A DNA stretch of 64,000 nt, taken from Emticicia aquatica. GTDB lineage: Bacteria > Bacteroidota > Bacteroidia > Cytophagales > Spirosomataceae. Position 1 is the stretch's first letter. The number at the start of each line of letters is the position of its first letter. The position numbers were made by a program, and so were the translations under genes. Below, piece by piece: positions 38,435 to 46,508 of the stretch. The DNA lies in NCBI RefSeq assembly GCF_923079645.1, contig NZ_CAKLPY010000002.1:806001-870000 (forward strand), in the 5' to 3' direction. The notes beneath the pieces were generated by a model. The model had not been told where the DNA came from, made no database searches, and was given only the letters and a program-made list of their open reading frames with translations.

Positions 38435-40255
38435 ATGAATAATATCAGAAACATTGCCATCATTGCCCACGTTGACCACGGTAAAACTACATTGGTTGAT
38501 AAAATCATTCATGCGTCAAAACTTTTCAGAGAAAACCAAGAATTCGGTGACTTGATTCTTGATAATAATGACCTTGAGCGTGAACGTGGTATTACTATCG
38601 TTTCAAAAAACGTATCAGTAAGATACAATGGTGTAAAAATTAATATCATTGATACACCTGGTCACTCTGACTTTGGTGGTGAAGTAGAGCGTGTATTGAA
38701 ATTAGCCGATGGCGTAATTTTATTAGTAGATGCTTTTGAAGGGCCAATGCCACAAACACGTTTCGTGCTAGGAAAAGCTCTCAACTTAGGCTTGAAACCA
38801 ATTGTTGTTGTAAATAAAGTTGATAAAGAAAACTGTCGCCCTGACGAGGTTCACGAGCAAGTTTTCGACTTGATGTTTAACCTAGATGCAACTGAAGATC
38901 AATTAGACTTCCCTTGCCTTTATGGTTCATCAAAACAAGGTTGGATGAGTACAGATTGGCAAAAACCAACAACTGATATCGTTCCATTATTAGATGCAAT
39001 CATTGAGCATATTCCTGCTTCTCCAGTAGTTGATGGAACGCCACAAATGCAAATAACTTCATTAGATTATTCATCTTTTGTTGGTCGTATTGCCATTGGT
39101 CGTGTAGCAAGAGGCGTTTTGAAAGAAGGAATGCAAATTGCTCTTTGTAAAGCTGATGGCTCAATTAAAAGAAATAAAATCAAAGAATTACAAGTATTTG
39201 AAGGCTTAGGCAAAGTAAAAGTTGCTGAAGTTGGTTCAGGAGAAATTTGTGCGGTAACAGGTATCGAAGATTTTGAAATTGGTGATACAATTGCCGATTT
39301 AGAAAATCCAGAAGCGTTACCACGTATTTCGATTGATGAGCCTACAATGAATATGTTGTTTACGATTAACAACTCTCCTTTCTTCGGAAAAGAAGGCAAA
39401 TTCGTGACATCACGCCACTTACGTGACCGTTTAATGAAAGAAATTGAAAAAAATCTTGCATTAAGAGTAGAAACAGGCGACACAGAAGATAAATTCTTAG
39501 TATTTGGTCGTGGTATTCTTCACTTGTCAGTTCTTATCGAAACGATGCGTCGTGAAGGGTATGAACTTCAAGTTGGACAACCACAAGTTTTATACAAAGA
39601 AGACGAAAACGGTCGCCGTTTAGAACCAATCGAAACATTAGTTGTGGATGTTCCAGAAGAAACTGCTGGAAAAGTTATCGAATTGGCAACACAACGTAAA
39701 GGTGAATTGTTGATTATGGAGCCAAAAGGTGATTTACAACACCTTGAATTTAATATTCCTTCACGTGGGTTGATTGGCTTACGCTCAAGCGTATTGACTG
39801 CAACTTACGGAGAAGCAATTATGAATCACCGTTTCAAAGCTTATGAGCCTTTTAAAGGAGCAATTCCTGGACGTGTAAACGGTTCTTTAATTGCTAGTGG
39901 AAATGGCCCAGCAACACCATATTCGATTGATAAATTGCAAGATAGAGGTGTATTCTTTATTGACCCGAACGAAGATATTTACATGGGTATGGTAATTGGT
40001 GAGCATAATCGCCAAAACGATATTGTTGTAAACGTACAAACGGCAAAACAATTAACGAATATGCGTGCATCGGGTACTGACAATAACGTGAAGATTGCTC
40101 CAAAAATCAACTTCTCATTAGAAGATGCCATGGAATATATCCAAAAAGACGAATACTTGGAAATTACTCCAAAATCAATTCGTATGCGTAAGATTTACCT
40201 TGATGAAAACGAGCGTAAACGTGCAGAAAGCAAAAATGCTTTTGCAGGGGCTTAA
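38435..40255 (+). CDS. typA: ribosome-associated translational GTPase TypA/BipA
   Basis: 606 aa. Intact G motifs: AHVDHGKTT (G1), RGITI (G2), DTPGH (G3) and NKVD (G4), followed by EF-G-like domains and the BipA-specific C-terminal domain ([20 protein letters not shown] segment; [16 protein letters not shown]). TypA binds the ribosome in stress and cold and helps 50S assembly. Cold-shock genes lie about 1 kb downstream, though not in one operon. Followed by one of three near-identical terminator hairpins. Confidence 0.97.
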   Translation: MNNIRNIAIIAHVDHGKTTLVDKIIHASKLFRENQEFGDLILDNNDLERERGITIVSKNVSVRYNGVKINIIDTPGHSDFGGEVERVLKLADGVILLVDAFEGPMPQTRFVLGKALNLGLKPIVVVNKVDKENCRPDEVHEQVFDLMFNLDATEDQLDFPCLYGSSKQGWMSTDWQKPTTDIVPLLDAIIEHIPASPVVDGTPQMQITSLDYSSFVGRIAIGRVARGVLKEGMQIALCKADGSIKRNKIKELQVFEGLGKVKVAEVGSGEICAVTGIEDFEIGDTIADLENPEALPRISIDEPTMNMLFTINNSPFFGKEGKFVTSRHLRDRLMKEIEKNLALRVETGDTEDKFLVFGRGILHLSVLIETMRREGYELQVGQPQVLYKEDENGRRLEPIETLVVDVPEETAGKVIELATQRKGELLIMEPKGDLQHLEFNIPSRGLIGLRSSVLTATYGEAIMNHRFKAYEPFKGAIPGRVNGSLIASGNGPATPYSIDKLQDRGVFFIDPNEDIYMGMVIGEHNRQNDIVVNVQTAKQLTNMRASGTDNNVKIAPKINFSLEDAMEYIQKDEYLEITPKSIRMRKIYLDENERKRAESKNAFAGA

Positions 40256-40271
40256 TTTCTGAGAAATATAT

Positions 40272-40310
40272 AAAAGCCTTGATAGTCGAAAGATTATCAA
40301 GGCTTTTTTT
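40272..40310. terminator. terminator hairpin, copy 1 of a repeated element
   Basis: AAAAGCCTTGATA / TATCAAGGCTTTT around AGTCGAAAGAT, with T runs both ways, between convergent typA and the 40438 gene. Near-identical to copies at 41760 and 42375. Confidence 0.88.
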
Positions 40311-40437
40311 GTATTGAAATTAATTGTTACTTTAATTAATTATGTATTTATTTAGTTCATAAAGTATGTCGTTCTGAGAACGGCGACAAACTGACTAAAT
40401 GTAGAACATTTAGTAAAACGGAGGGAGGAATCATTCC

Positions 40438-40926
40438 TTATTTATAAATAACAATTGGAACCGCATTAACTATTTCAAGTTGACAACTTGCGGTTTGTTG
40501 ATTTACAAAACCAGCATTAAATTCTCTTACTTTAGTTTTAGACTTTGCTCTAATTGTTTTATAAACGGTTTCAGTTGATGTACTAAGGATTGTTTTTGAT
40601 TCTGAAAAGTATGTAAACTTTATTGACACATCTTTCATATCAATATTTGTCATATTTTCAATATCAAAATTTTGCATACTAATAACACCAAAACCGCCTA
40701 AATACCACGATTTAGGAGTTAATTTTAAATAACTAGCAGGGTTTTTGGTTATTTCTTCTTCTTCTGATAGCTTGTAGATTGGTTCTTTCGCTTCTATCTC
40801 TTTCATTGTAGTATGTGCGACTTGTTTTTCATCATTATCGGTACAAGCTTTATTTATCAAAATAATCCCAATAAACATTAATGATAGTATAATAAAGAAT
40901 TTGCCAATTGGAAAGCCGTTGTTCAT
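40438..40926 (-). CDS. small membrane-anchored protein of unknown function
   Basis: 162 aa. One N-terminal transmembrane segment (FFIILSLMFIGIILINKAC; the Cys context does not fit a lipobox). A short charged linker and a roughly 90-residue strand-rich extracytoplasmic domain follow (DMKDVSIKFTYFSESKTIL, then TIRAKSKTKVREFNAGFV). The domain looks like a small Ig-like or FxLYD-type fold that contributes to secreted or envelope proteins. No catalytic motif is seen. An inverted repeat (40932-40939 with 40951-40958) overlaps the TATGTTTG -7 box just upstream and could be an operator. Confidence 0.6.
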   Translation of the reverse strand: MNNGFPIGKFFIILSLMFIGIILINKACTDNDEKQVAHTTMKEIEAKEPIYKLSEEEEITKNPASYLKLTPKSWYLGGFGVISMQNFDIENMTNIDMKDVSIKFTYFSESKTILSTSTETVYKTIRAKSKTKVREFNAGFVNQQTASCQLEIVNAVPIVIYK

Positions 40927-41252
40927 AGTATGTATGTTTTAGATTTATACAAACATACTAAATAATTATTCCAGTCCAAAGTGGTTAATTATTAGCTCAA
41001 CCTTTATCGGGTCTGCTCTTTCTTTCCGTTTTTACTCGTTCTCACAAAGTTTGCTATGTACCTTCGTGAGACTCTGAGGGAACGAAAAACCGCAATTCAA
41101 CTTTTATATAAATACTTCTCTTTCGCCTCTATTTTATTCTATTTTTTCAATAAAATACAAGACATTCTATCAACATGATAGATAAAAACAATTTACCTGC
41201 TATTTTTGTGGGAAATAATTAAGTTTTTGAATGATTAAAATAATAAAATACA
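40927..41252. promoter_or_regulatory. divergent intergenic region ahead of the cold-shock genes
   Basis: 326 bp. Minus strand: TATGTTTG at 40957-40950 within an 8-bp inverted repeat. Plus strand: TATTTTTG at 41201-41208, giving a leader of about 40 nt for the first csp gene. A TCTCAC/GTGAGA pairing near 41040-41073 sits in a locally GC-richer block, and CTATC..GATAG (41167-41181) is a small inverted repeat. No ORF is visible. Confidence 0.45.
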
Positions 41253-41444
41253 ATGCAAGAAGGAACAGTTAAGTTTTTTAATGTGACCAAAGGATTTGGT
41301 TTCCTAACTCCCGCCAATGGAGGAGCAGATGTTTTTGTTCATGTAAGCGGTTTACAATATGAAATAGTAGAAGGTGATAAAGTAACTTTTGAAGTACAAG
41401 ATGGCAAAAAAGGCCCTAATGCCGTCAATGTGAAACCTTTCTAA
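41253..41444 (+). CDS. cold-shock domain protein (first of a tandem pair)
   Basis: 63 aa single CSD. RNP1 is KGFGFL and RNP2 is VFVHVSG; the hallmark opening [10 protein letters not shown] is present. Such proteins bind single-stranded RNA and melt structures in the cold or during growth transitions. It differs from the second copy at several loop positions (NVT for [13 protein letters not shown] for LTSPIQEGDR). The two genes are separated by 39 nt and are probably one transcript ended by the hairpin at 41760. Confidence 0.95.
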   Translation: MQEGTVKFFNVTKGFGFLTPANGGADVFVHVSGLQYEIVEGDKVTFEVQDGKKGPNAVNVKPF

Positions 41445-41483
41445 TTTGATAAAATCAATTATTTCAATAAATATTTAATTAAA

Positions 41484-41675
41484 ATGCAAGAAGGAACAGT
41501 TAAGTTTTTTAATGATACTAAAGGATTTGGTTTCATTACACCCGCCAACGGAGGAGCAGATATTTTTGTTCATTCAAGTGGTTTAACTTCCCCAATACAA
41601 GAAGGTGACAGAGTATCTTTTGAGATGCAAGATGGCCCAAAAGGCCCTAGTGCCATTCATGTAATGATTATTTAG
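41484..41675 (+). CDS. cold-shock domain protein (second of a tandem pair)
   Basis: 63 aa single CSD with RNP1 KGFGFI and RNP2 IFVHSSG. The first 23 nt are identical to the upstream copy, indicating local duplication followed by divergence. It keeps the more canonical RNP1 and Ser after FVH. An alternative reading is that the two copies have split cold-induced and constitutive roles; the sequence alone does not decide. Confidence 0.95.
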   Translation: MQEGTVKFFNDTKGFGFITPANGGADIFVHSSGLTSPIQEGDRVSFEMQDGPKGPSAIHVMII

Positions 41676-41759
41676 TTTTATAAAAGACACCTTATCTTTT
41701 ATGAAAAAGGTTTACACAAAAATATGTAAACAAATGGCAAGCACCAAGATAAAAAATAT

Positions 41760-41797
41760 AAAAGCCTTGATAGTCAGAAGATTATCAAGGCTTTTTT
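41760..41797. terminator. terminator hairpin, copy 2 of a repeated element
   Basis: Same sequence as copy 1 except in the loop (AGTCAGAAGAT). Lies between the csp pair and the convergent HPr-like gene; T runs on both strands. Confidence 0.88.
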
Positions 41798-41823
41798 GTG
41801 TAAACTTATTTTAAAACGAGTCA

Positions 41824-42201
41824 CTACTCTTTATCACCAAACTTATTTTCAAATAATGCTTTTATGGCATTAAAACACTCTTCCTCTTTTTCGTCAGCTC
41901 CTCCCTCACATTCCACGATGATAAGAGCTCCTTTTTTAGCTTGAAGAATCAATACATCCATAATTTCAATCACTTCGACACGTCTATTTTTATACGTTAG
42001 GTACACTCTTACCCTCTCCCTACCCCCACTTCTATATTTAGCAACCAATTGTGATAGTTTTGCGGCCGCACGGTCATTAAGTCCGCGTTCATTCCTAACT
42101 TCCATTTCCTCCTGACGAAACATGTGCTTCCGAGTGTCTTTTGTGAAGTTGAAGCTTGTTAAAGCAAGCATCATAAAAAATGCTAAAAAAATTGGTTTCA
42201 T
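41824..42201 (-). CDS. exported HPr-fold protein lacking the phosphorylatable histidine
   Basis: 125 aa. MKPIFLAFFMMLALTSFNF is signal-peptide-like. Residues 34-125 align along their length with HPr/NPr phosphocarriers: EVRNERGLNDRAAAKLSQLV corresponds to the EITN.LGMHARPAMKL region, then IMDVLILQAKKGALIIVECEG, then FNAIKALFENKFGD. The catalytic His-Ala is replaced by N42-D43, so PTS phosphotransfer through this site is not possible. The usual regulatory Ser region is also altered. No PTS gene is nearby. I infer a non-catalytic, exported use of the fold. The HPr relationship is my own alignment by eye. Confidence 0.65.
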   Translation of the reverse strand: MKPIFLAFFMMLALTSFNFTKDTRKHMFRQEEMEVRNERGLNDRAAAKLSQLVAKYRSGGRERVRVYLTYKNRRVEVIEIMDVLILQAKKGALIIVECEGGADEKEEECFNAIKALFENKFGDKE

Positions 42202-42374
42202 AATAGTTAGTTTTAATAAATAACAGTTTTTGATTTATACTCCTTATGCGTTTTATTAGTCGAAAAGACCAAATAAAGGCGAAAATAAGTTTTTTTTTGA
42301 ATATATTTAAAATTATTCAATTGTAAAAATTTTCTTTATCAAATTCCAAAAACAATCCCAATCTAAAAAATACC

Positions 42375-42413
42375 AAAGCCTTGATAGTCGGAAGATTATC
42401 AAGGCTTTTTTTG
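42375..42413 (+). repeat. terminator-like hairpin, copy 3, upstream of proB
   Basis: AAAGCCTTGATA / TATCAAGGCTTT around GTCGGAAGAT with a T run on the plus strand. Unlike copies 1 and 2 it sits between divergent genes, 30 nt before proB, where no known transcript needs ending. Confidence 0.8.
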
Positions 42414-42429
42414 TGTAGTTTGAAAATCG

Positions 42430-42437
42430 TATCTTTG
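42430..42437 (+). promoter_or_regulatory. candidate proB promoter, nearly leaderless
   Basis: TATCTTTG matches TAnnTTTG exactly and ends only 5 nt before the ATG, so the transcript would begin within about 2 nt of the start codon. TTTG at 42410-42413 is spaced short. Confidence 0.45.
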
Positions 42438-42442
42438 CCATT

Positions 42443-43480
42443 ATGATTCAAAAACCTATCCTCATATTAAAATTCGGTACGGCTTCGATTACTCAAAAAA
42501 ACGGAGAACCCGACGAAACAATCATTGCCGATATTGCTCGTCAAGTAGCTATTCTTCACGCTGACTATCAGATAGTTATGGTTTCTTCAGGAGCTGTTGG
42601 AGCTGGAAAGCATTTCATCAAAAATTACTCGGGAGAAATTTCGGAGCGTAAAGCCGCAGCTGCAATCGGAAATCCACTTTTGCTGAATATATACGCTAAA
42701 TATTTTTCAAAATACAATATCCAAATTGCCCAAAGTTTGTGCGAACGTCAACATTTTGGGAATCGTGAACAATTTTTACAGCTCAAAGAAACCTATCAAG
42801 AGCTTTGGAAAAACGATATTATTCCGATTGCCAACGAAAATGATGTTGTGAGTAATCGTGAATTAAAATTTTCGGATAATGATGAATTGGCCACACTCAT
42901 TGCCACAGGTTTTGGAGCAGAAATACTAATGATTTGTACTTCGGTTGGTGGACTTTTGGATAAAGAAAAAAACATCATTAGAAAAATACAAAACATTGAC
43001 AATCAAATACTTAGCTTGGTTGACAATAGCAAATCGGCTCTAGGTTCAGGCGGAATGGCATCGAAACTGACTTTTACGAAATTGGCCACTCGCATGGGAA
43101 TCAAAGTAATTATTTTTGGAATGAAAGAAACCGATGGCATCTTAAAAGCAATTCAAGGCGACGCAGGAAGCGAGTTTTCGGCACAAGAAGTAAATCTTTC
43201 TTCAAGAAATAAATGGTTGGCAAGCGGTAGTTTGACGGTAGGAACTTTACAAATTGATGCGGGTGCCGCAAAGGCTCTACAAAAACGTAGTAGTCTTTTA
43301 GCTGTGGGAATCAAAAAAGTAAAAGGCGACTTTGAAGTCGGAGAAGTGGTTGAGATTGTTGATAATCAAGGAATTATGTTGGCTGTCGCTCGGACAAAAG
43401 TTTCGTCAGTTGAGTTGACCGAAAATCTAAAAACGATAAACTTTGAAGTTGCCAATGCCAATGATATTGTGTTGATTTAA
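42443..43480 (+). CDS. proB: glutamate 5-kinase
   Basis: 345 aa; first step of proline synthesis, ATP + glutamate to glutamyl-5-phosphate. The amino-acid-kinase fold shows LILKFGTASIT, VSSGAVGAGK, and NENDVVSNRELKFSDNDELA for substrate binding, plus GSGGMASKL. A C-terminal PUA domain (about 260-345, GTLQIDAGAAKALQ onward) makes it the long form. proA, the usual partner, is not adjacent in this window. The AAA-ATPase gene follows 65 nt downstream on the same strand, so read-through is possible. Confidence 0.93.
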   Translation: MIQKPILILKFGTASITQKNGEPDETIIADIARQVAILHADYQIVMVSSGAVGAGKHFIKNYSGEISERKAAAAIGNPLLLNIYAKYFSKYNIQIAQSLCERQHFGNREQFLQLKETYQELWKNDIIPIANENDVVSNRELKFSDNDELATLIATGFGAEILMICTSVGGLLDKEKNIIRKIQNIDNQILSLVDNSKSALGSGGMASKLTFTKLATRMGIKVIIFGMKETDGILKAIQGDAGSEFSAQEVNLSSRNKWLASGSLTVGTLQIDAGAAKALQKRSSLLAVGIKKVKGDFEVGEVVEIVDNQGIMLAVARTKVSSVELTENLKTINFEVANANDIVLI

Positions 43481-43544
43481 TGTTTTTACTTGGATTTCAC
43501 CTACAATTTTACAAGATTTGTAAACAATAAAGATTCATTACTCA

Positions 43545-45155
43545 ATGAAAAAACAGGAAATACCAAAGGTTGTTGCGGATGTTTTGAAAGAAATTTCAGA
43601 TACGATTAAGACATTTAATCTAAATGCTGATTTTAAACTGGTAGCAAAATCTTCAGATGATTTTCTTTTAAAGATTTATCCTAAAGGATATGAATCTTTG
43701 TTTTTACAAATAACTGATTATCAATTCAATAATAGTAATGAACAGTCCAAAATAGTTATTGTAAACTATAATATATTATTAAATTATGATAGTTATATAT
43801 CTATCAAAAGCTCTTTAAAAGAAATAGGTATTAATCATGCTATGTTTGTTATTGATAGGAATTATCTATTTTTCGTCTTAGCAAAGTACCTGACAACAAT
43901 TAACCATTTATATAAAGAATTAAATAATTATGAAAAGACCACTTTAGATATATCTAAATATTTTGAGACAGAAGATGAAGAAGAAATCATCCCTACAGAA
44001 CCTAATCATTTTGAATTAGCCGATAAAATTTTACCATATAGCCTTAAACAATTAGCCGTAAAAGATTTTCAAGGCATTAAAGAACTTACCGTAGAAAGTA
44101 TTCCAGTAGATACGCAATGGATATTTTTGGTAGGCGAAAATGGTTTTGGTAAAAGTACGGTACTACAAGCCATTTTCATGGGGCTAAATGGAGCTTTAGA
44201 TGGCAATACTCCCCTTTTGGAAAATAAACATAGCAGTATTCAGGTAGAATATAAAAGCCTTGACGATAGCTTTGTGAATAGTATAAAAGATAATAAAAAC
44301 CCTTTGGTGCATTTGGCAGCTTATGGACCTGGTCGTTTGAATCTGCAAGGGGTGAAGAGCGAAAATGCCGAAGATAGAAACAATTCTGTTTCTTATAATT
44401 TATTCAATTCTGACGGCTTTTTGTTTAATATCAACTCTGAATTAGTACGTTGGGGCTTGAAAAAAGACAAACGTTTTGGTTTAGTAAAAAAAGCTATTTG
44501 TACGCTTATTCCGAATTTGGCAGATGTGAGTCTTAACTCAGAAACTGACCAAATAGAGTATATCGAGCAAGAAATTTGTGAAGATGGCAAAAATACCATC
44601 AAATACCAGCCTTTACCTTTTCAGAAATTAGCATCTGGCTTCAAAAGTGTCATTGCATTAGCTGGTGATATGATTGTTCGGCTTTCTAAAAATCAACCTA
44701 CTGTAAAAGACCCTTCAGAGCTAAAAGGTATTGTGATTATTGACGAAATCGACTTGCATTTACACCCAAAACTACAAAAACAACTCGTCGGACAGTTTTC
44801 GAAAGTTTTCCCGAAAATACAATTTATTGTTTCGACCCATAGTCCGATTCCGCTTTTAGGGGCTGAATCTAATACCGTTATTTTGAAAGTTAGTCGCACG
44901 GAGGCAGAAGGTGTACAAATCGAAAATATCAAATTAGAACTCAAAAACCTTACGCCAAACTTAGTTTTAACTTCTGGAATATTTGATATGGAAGATTTTG
45001 TTTCGGTACAAAACGAAGAGATTAGCGAAGTCCGCACCGAAGATTCATTCGAAGAGATGCAGAAAAACGATATGGTCGAAAAACACCTGCAAGACTTTGA
45101 AAAAAGTGCCAGTCAGTTTCCAGATGAATTATTTATGCCAAAATCTCTTAAATAA
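43545..45155 (+). CDS. PtuA-like AAA/ABC-type ATPase of a putative Septu defence system
   Basis: 536 aa. From about residue 167 it is an SMC/ABC-like AAA_15/21 ATPase: Walker A GENGFGKST at 197-205, a signature-like FQKLASGFKSVI at about 365, Walker B IVIIDEIDLHLHP with D400-E401, and a switch His in FIVSTHSP. The first ~165 residues form a separate domain that classical PtuA lacks. It is strand/helix mixed (LFLQITDYQF, then NHAMFVIDRNYLFFVLAKYL), ends in an acidic linker TEDEEEIIP, and I do not recognise it. The HNH gene starts 14 nt after the stop. ATPase plus HNH in this order is the Septu layout; the ATPase is thought to gate the nuclease. The defence role is inferred. Confidence 0.75.
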   Translation: MKKQEIPKVVADVLKEISDTIKTFNLNADFKLVAKSSDDFLLKIYPKGYESLFLQITDYQFNNSNEQSKIVIVNYNILLNYDSYISIKSSLKEIGINHAMFVIDRNYLFFVLAKYLTTINHLYKELNNYEKTTLDISKYFETEDEEEIIPTEPNHFELADKILPYSLKQLAVKDFQGIKELTVESIPVDTQWIFLVGENGFGKSTVLQAIFMGLNGALDGNTPLLENKHSSIQVEYKSLDDSFVNSIKDNKNPLVHLAAYGPGRLNLQGVKSENAEDRNNSVSYNLFNSDGFLFNINSELVRWGLKKDKRFGLVKKAICTLIPNLADVSLNSETDQIEYIEQEICEDGKNTIKYQPLPFQKLASGFKSVIALAGDMIVRLSKNQPTVKDPSELKGIVIIDEIDLHLHPKLQKQLVGQFSKVFPKIQFIVSTHSPIPLLGAESNTVILKVSRTEAEGVQIENIKLELKNLTPNLVLTSGIFDMEDFVSVQNEEISEVRTEDSFEEMQKNDMVEKHLQDFEKSASQFPDELFMPKSLK

Positions 45156-45168
45156 CCACAAAAAAGCG

Positions 45169-46026
45169 ATGATTAGCATAAAAAAAGATTTTGATACTCC
45201 ACCCGAAAAATTAGTACAGTCCAAGAGAAACGAACATATAAAAGACGCTTTGGTTACCAAAAACGAGCATAAATTTAAAAGTTCGATTTACCGAAAAACT
45301 ACCATTGACGCCTTAGAAACACTCTACAATTTCAAATGTGCTTATTGTGAAAGTGATACTTCGGCAGGAGCACCTTTTCAAGTAGAACATTTTCGTCCAA
45401 AAGCAAAAACAGAAGGTGATGCCACACATAAGGGATATTATTGGTTAGCCTATGAGTGGAGTAATTTGACACTTGGGTGTAGTGCCTGCAATAATGCCAA
45501 GAAAAATCATTTTCCGATTAAAGGAAATAGAATTAGCGAGCCTATATTAGATGCAACGGGCTTTCCTTTAGTGACTTATTTAAGTATAGATTCTGACGAA
45601 CTTAAAGGTGAACAGGCCGTTTTACTTAATCCCGAAGTTGATGTGGTAGAAAATCATTTTTATTTCACACCCGATGGAAAAATAGTAGGAGTTGACGACC
45701 GAGGAAAAACAACGATTGAAAAACTAAAACTCAACAGAAAAAGGTTAGTCTTTTGGCGAAAAAAGCTTTTGGATGATTATCTGAAATCTATAAAAAATAT
45801 TCTCGAAGATTTTTTGACTAAACAAAGAGACATTGACCAGTGCAGATACGCCATCAAACTAGAATTTGAAAAGATTACATTGCAGCAAAACCCCGAAAAA
45901 CAATATTCAAGATTTGGCTTTTTTATGTTCAGTAAGTTTGAAATTTTCTTTGCTAATCAGTTAGAAAAAAAACAAAAAGAAGCAGTTTTAAAGTTCTTTG
46001 AGCTTTTTAAGCAAGGAGAATTATAA
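45169..46026 (+). CDS. PtuB-like HNH endonuclease of a putative Septu defence system
   Basis: 285 aa from ATG 45169 (MISIKKDFDTPPEKL). A longer frame opens at 44983 but overlaps the ATPase gene and encodes a non-homologous lead. The zinc-HNH core is C57-A-Y-C60, E73-H74 in QVEHFRPKAK, YYWLAYEWSNLTLGC, and C104-S-A-C107-N. This is the arrangement of the TIGR02646-type HNH proteins found with Septu and retron effector ATPases. The C-terminal ~150 residues are helical and lysine-rich. It is tightly linked to the upstream ATPase and is predicted to cut nucleic acid when released or activated. Target unknown. Confidence 0.77.
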   Translation: MISIKKDFDTPPEKLVQSKRNEHIKDALVTKNEHKFKSSIYRKTTIDALETLYNFKCAYCESDTSAGAPFQVEHFRPKAKTEGDATHKGYYWLAYEWSNLTLGCSACNNAKKNHFPIKGNRISEPILDATGFPLVTYLSIDSDELKGEQAVLLNPEVDVVENHFYFTPDGKIVGVDDRGKTTIEKLKLNRKRLVFWRKKLLDDYLKSIKNILEDFLTKQRDIDQCRYAIKLEFEKITLQQNPEKQYSRFGFFMFSKFEIFFANQLEKKQKEAVLKFFELFKQGEL

Positions 46027-46071
46027 GCAAATTTCAGCGGTAATAAATAAATTTATCAATCAACTAAAACT

Positions 46072-46452
46072 ATGAAAAAAATGTATTTTCTATATTTGGC
46101 AATCGCCGTATTAGCTTTTATTTTCAATATTTTTATAGTTACCAATAACAAAACACAAACCGATGGACAAATGGGTATCGTTCCTGTTGTGCAAATGGTT
46201 TTTATTATTCCAATTTTTATTATTTGTTCACTAATTTTTTATTTTACAAAAAATACTAGTTTCGCACTCAACAATCAAAGTTTATATATTTTATTACCTT
46301 TTTTATTAGAAATTTTGTTTTTTGCTTTCACGAAAGACTTATTTAGTATGTTTAAATCAGATGGTTTTATCACGAGGTCATATATTTATTCGATTGGGTT
46401 GGCTACAATTGCTACCTATTTTATACATTGGATTTTTGTTAAAATCTTCTAA
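46072..46452 (+). CDS. small four-helix membrane protein, unknown function
   Basis: 126 aa. Four hydrophobic helices at about residues 4-24, 38-60, 69-90 and 103-123. There is a short polar loop (NNKTQTDGQMG) after the first and no catalytic motif. It starts 45 nt after the HNH gene on the same strand, so it may be co-transcribed with the Septu-like pair. Membrane partners occur in several defence systems, but Septu is not known to need one. An unrelated gene downstream is equally possible. Confidence 0.6.
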   Translation: MKKMYFLYLAIAVLAFIFNIFIVTNNKTQTDGQMGIVPVVQMVFIIPIFIICSLIFYFTKNTSFALNNQSLYILLPFLLEILFFAFTKDLFSMFKSDGFITRSYIYSIGLATIATYFIHWIFVKIF

Positions 46453-46508
46453 AAACAACCACATTTTGTAAGAAACCAAGTTTTTACTAATAATATACTA
46501 CGCTAAAA

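Noticed and set aside
40272..42413. Hairpin repeats read as a CRISPR array
   Set aside because: Only three copies with irregular spacing (about 1.5 and 0.6 kb) and genes between; no spacers or cas genes.
44983..45168. N-terminal 62-codon extension of the HNH gene
   Set aside because: Overlaps the end of the ATPase gene and encodes Lys/Arg-rich sequence unlike the HNH family; ATG 45169 sits at the natural position 14 nt after the ATPase stop.
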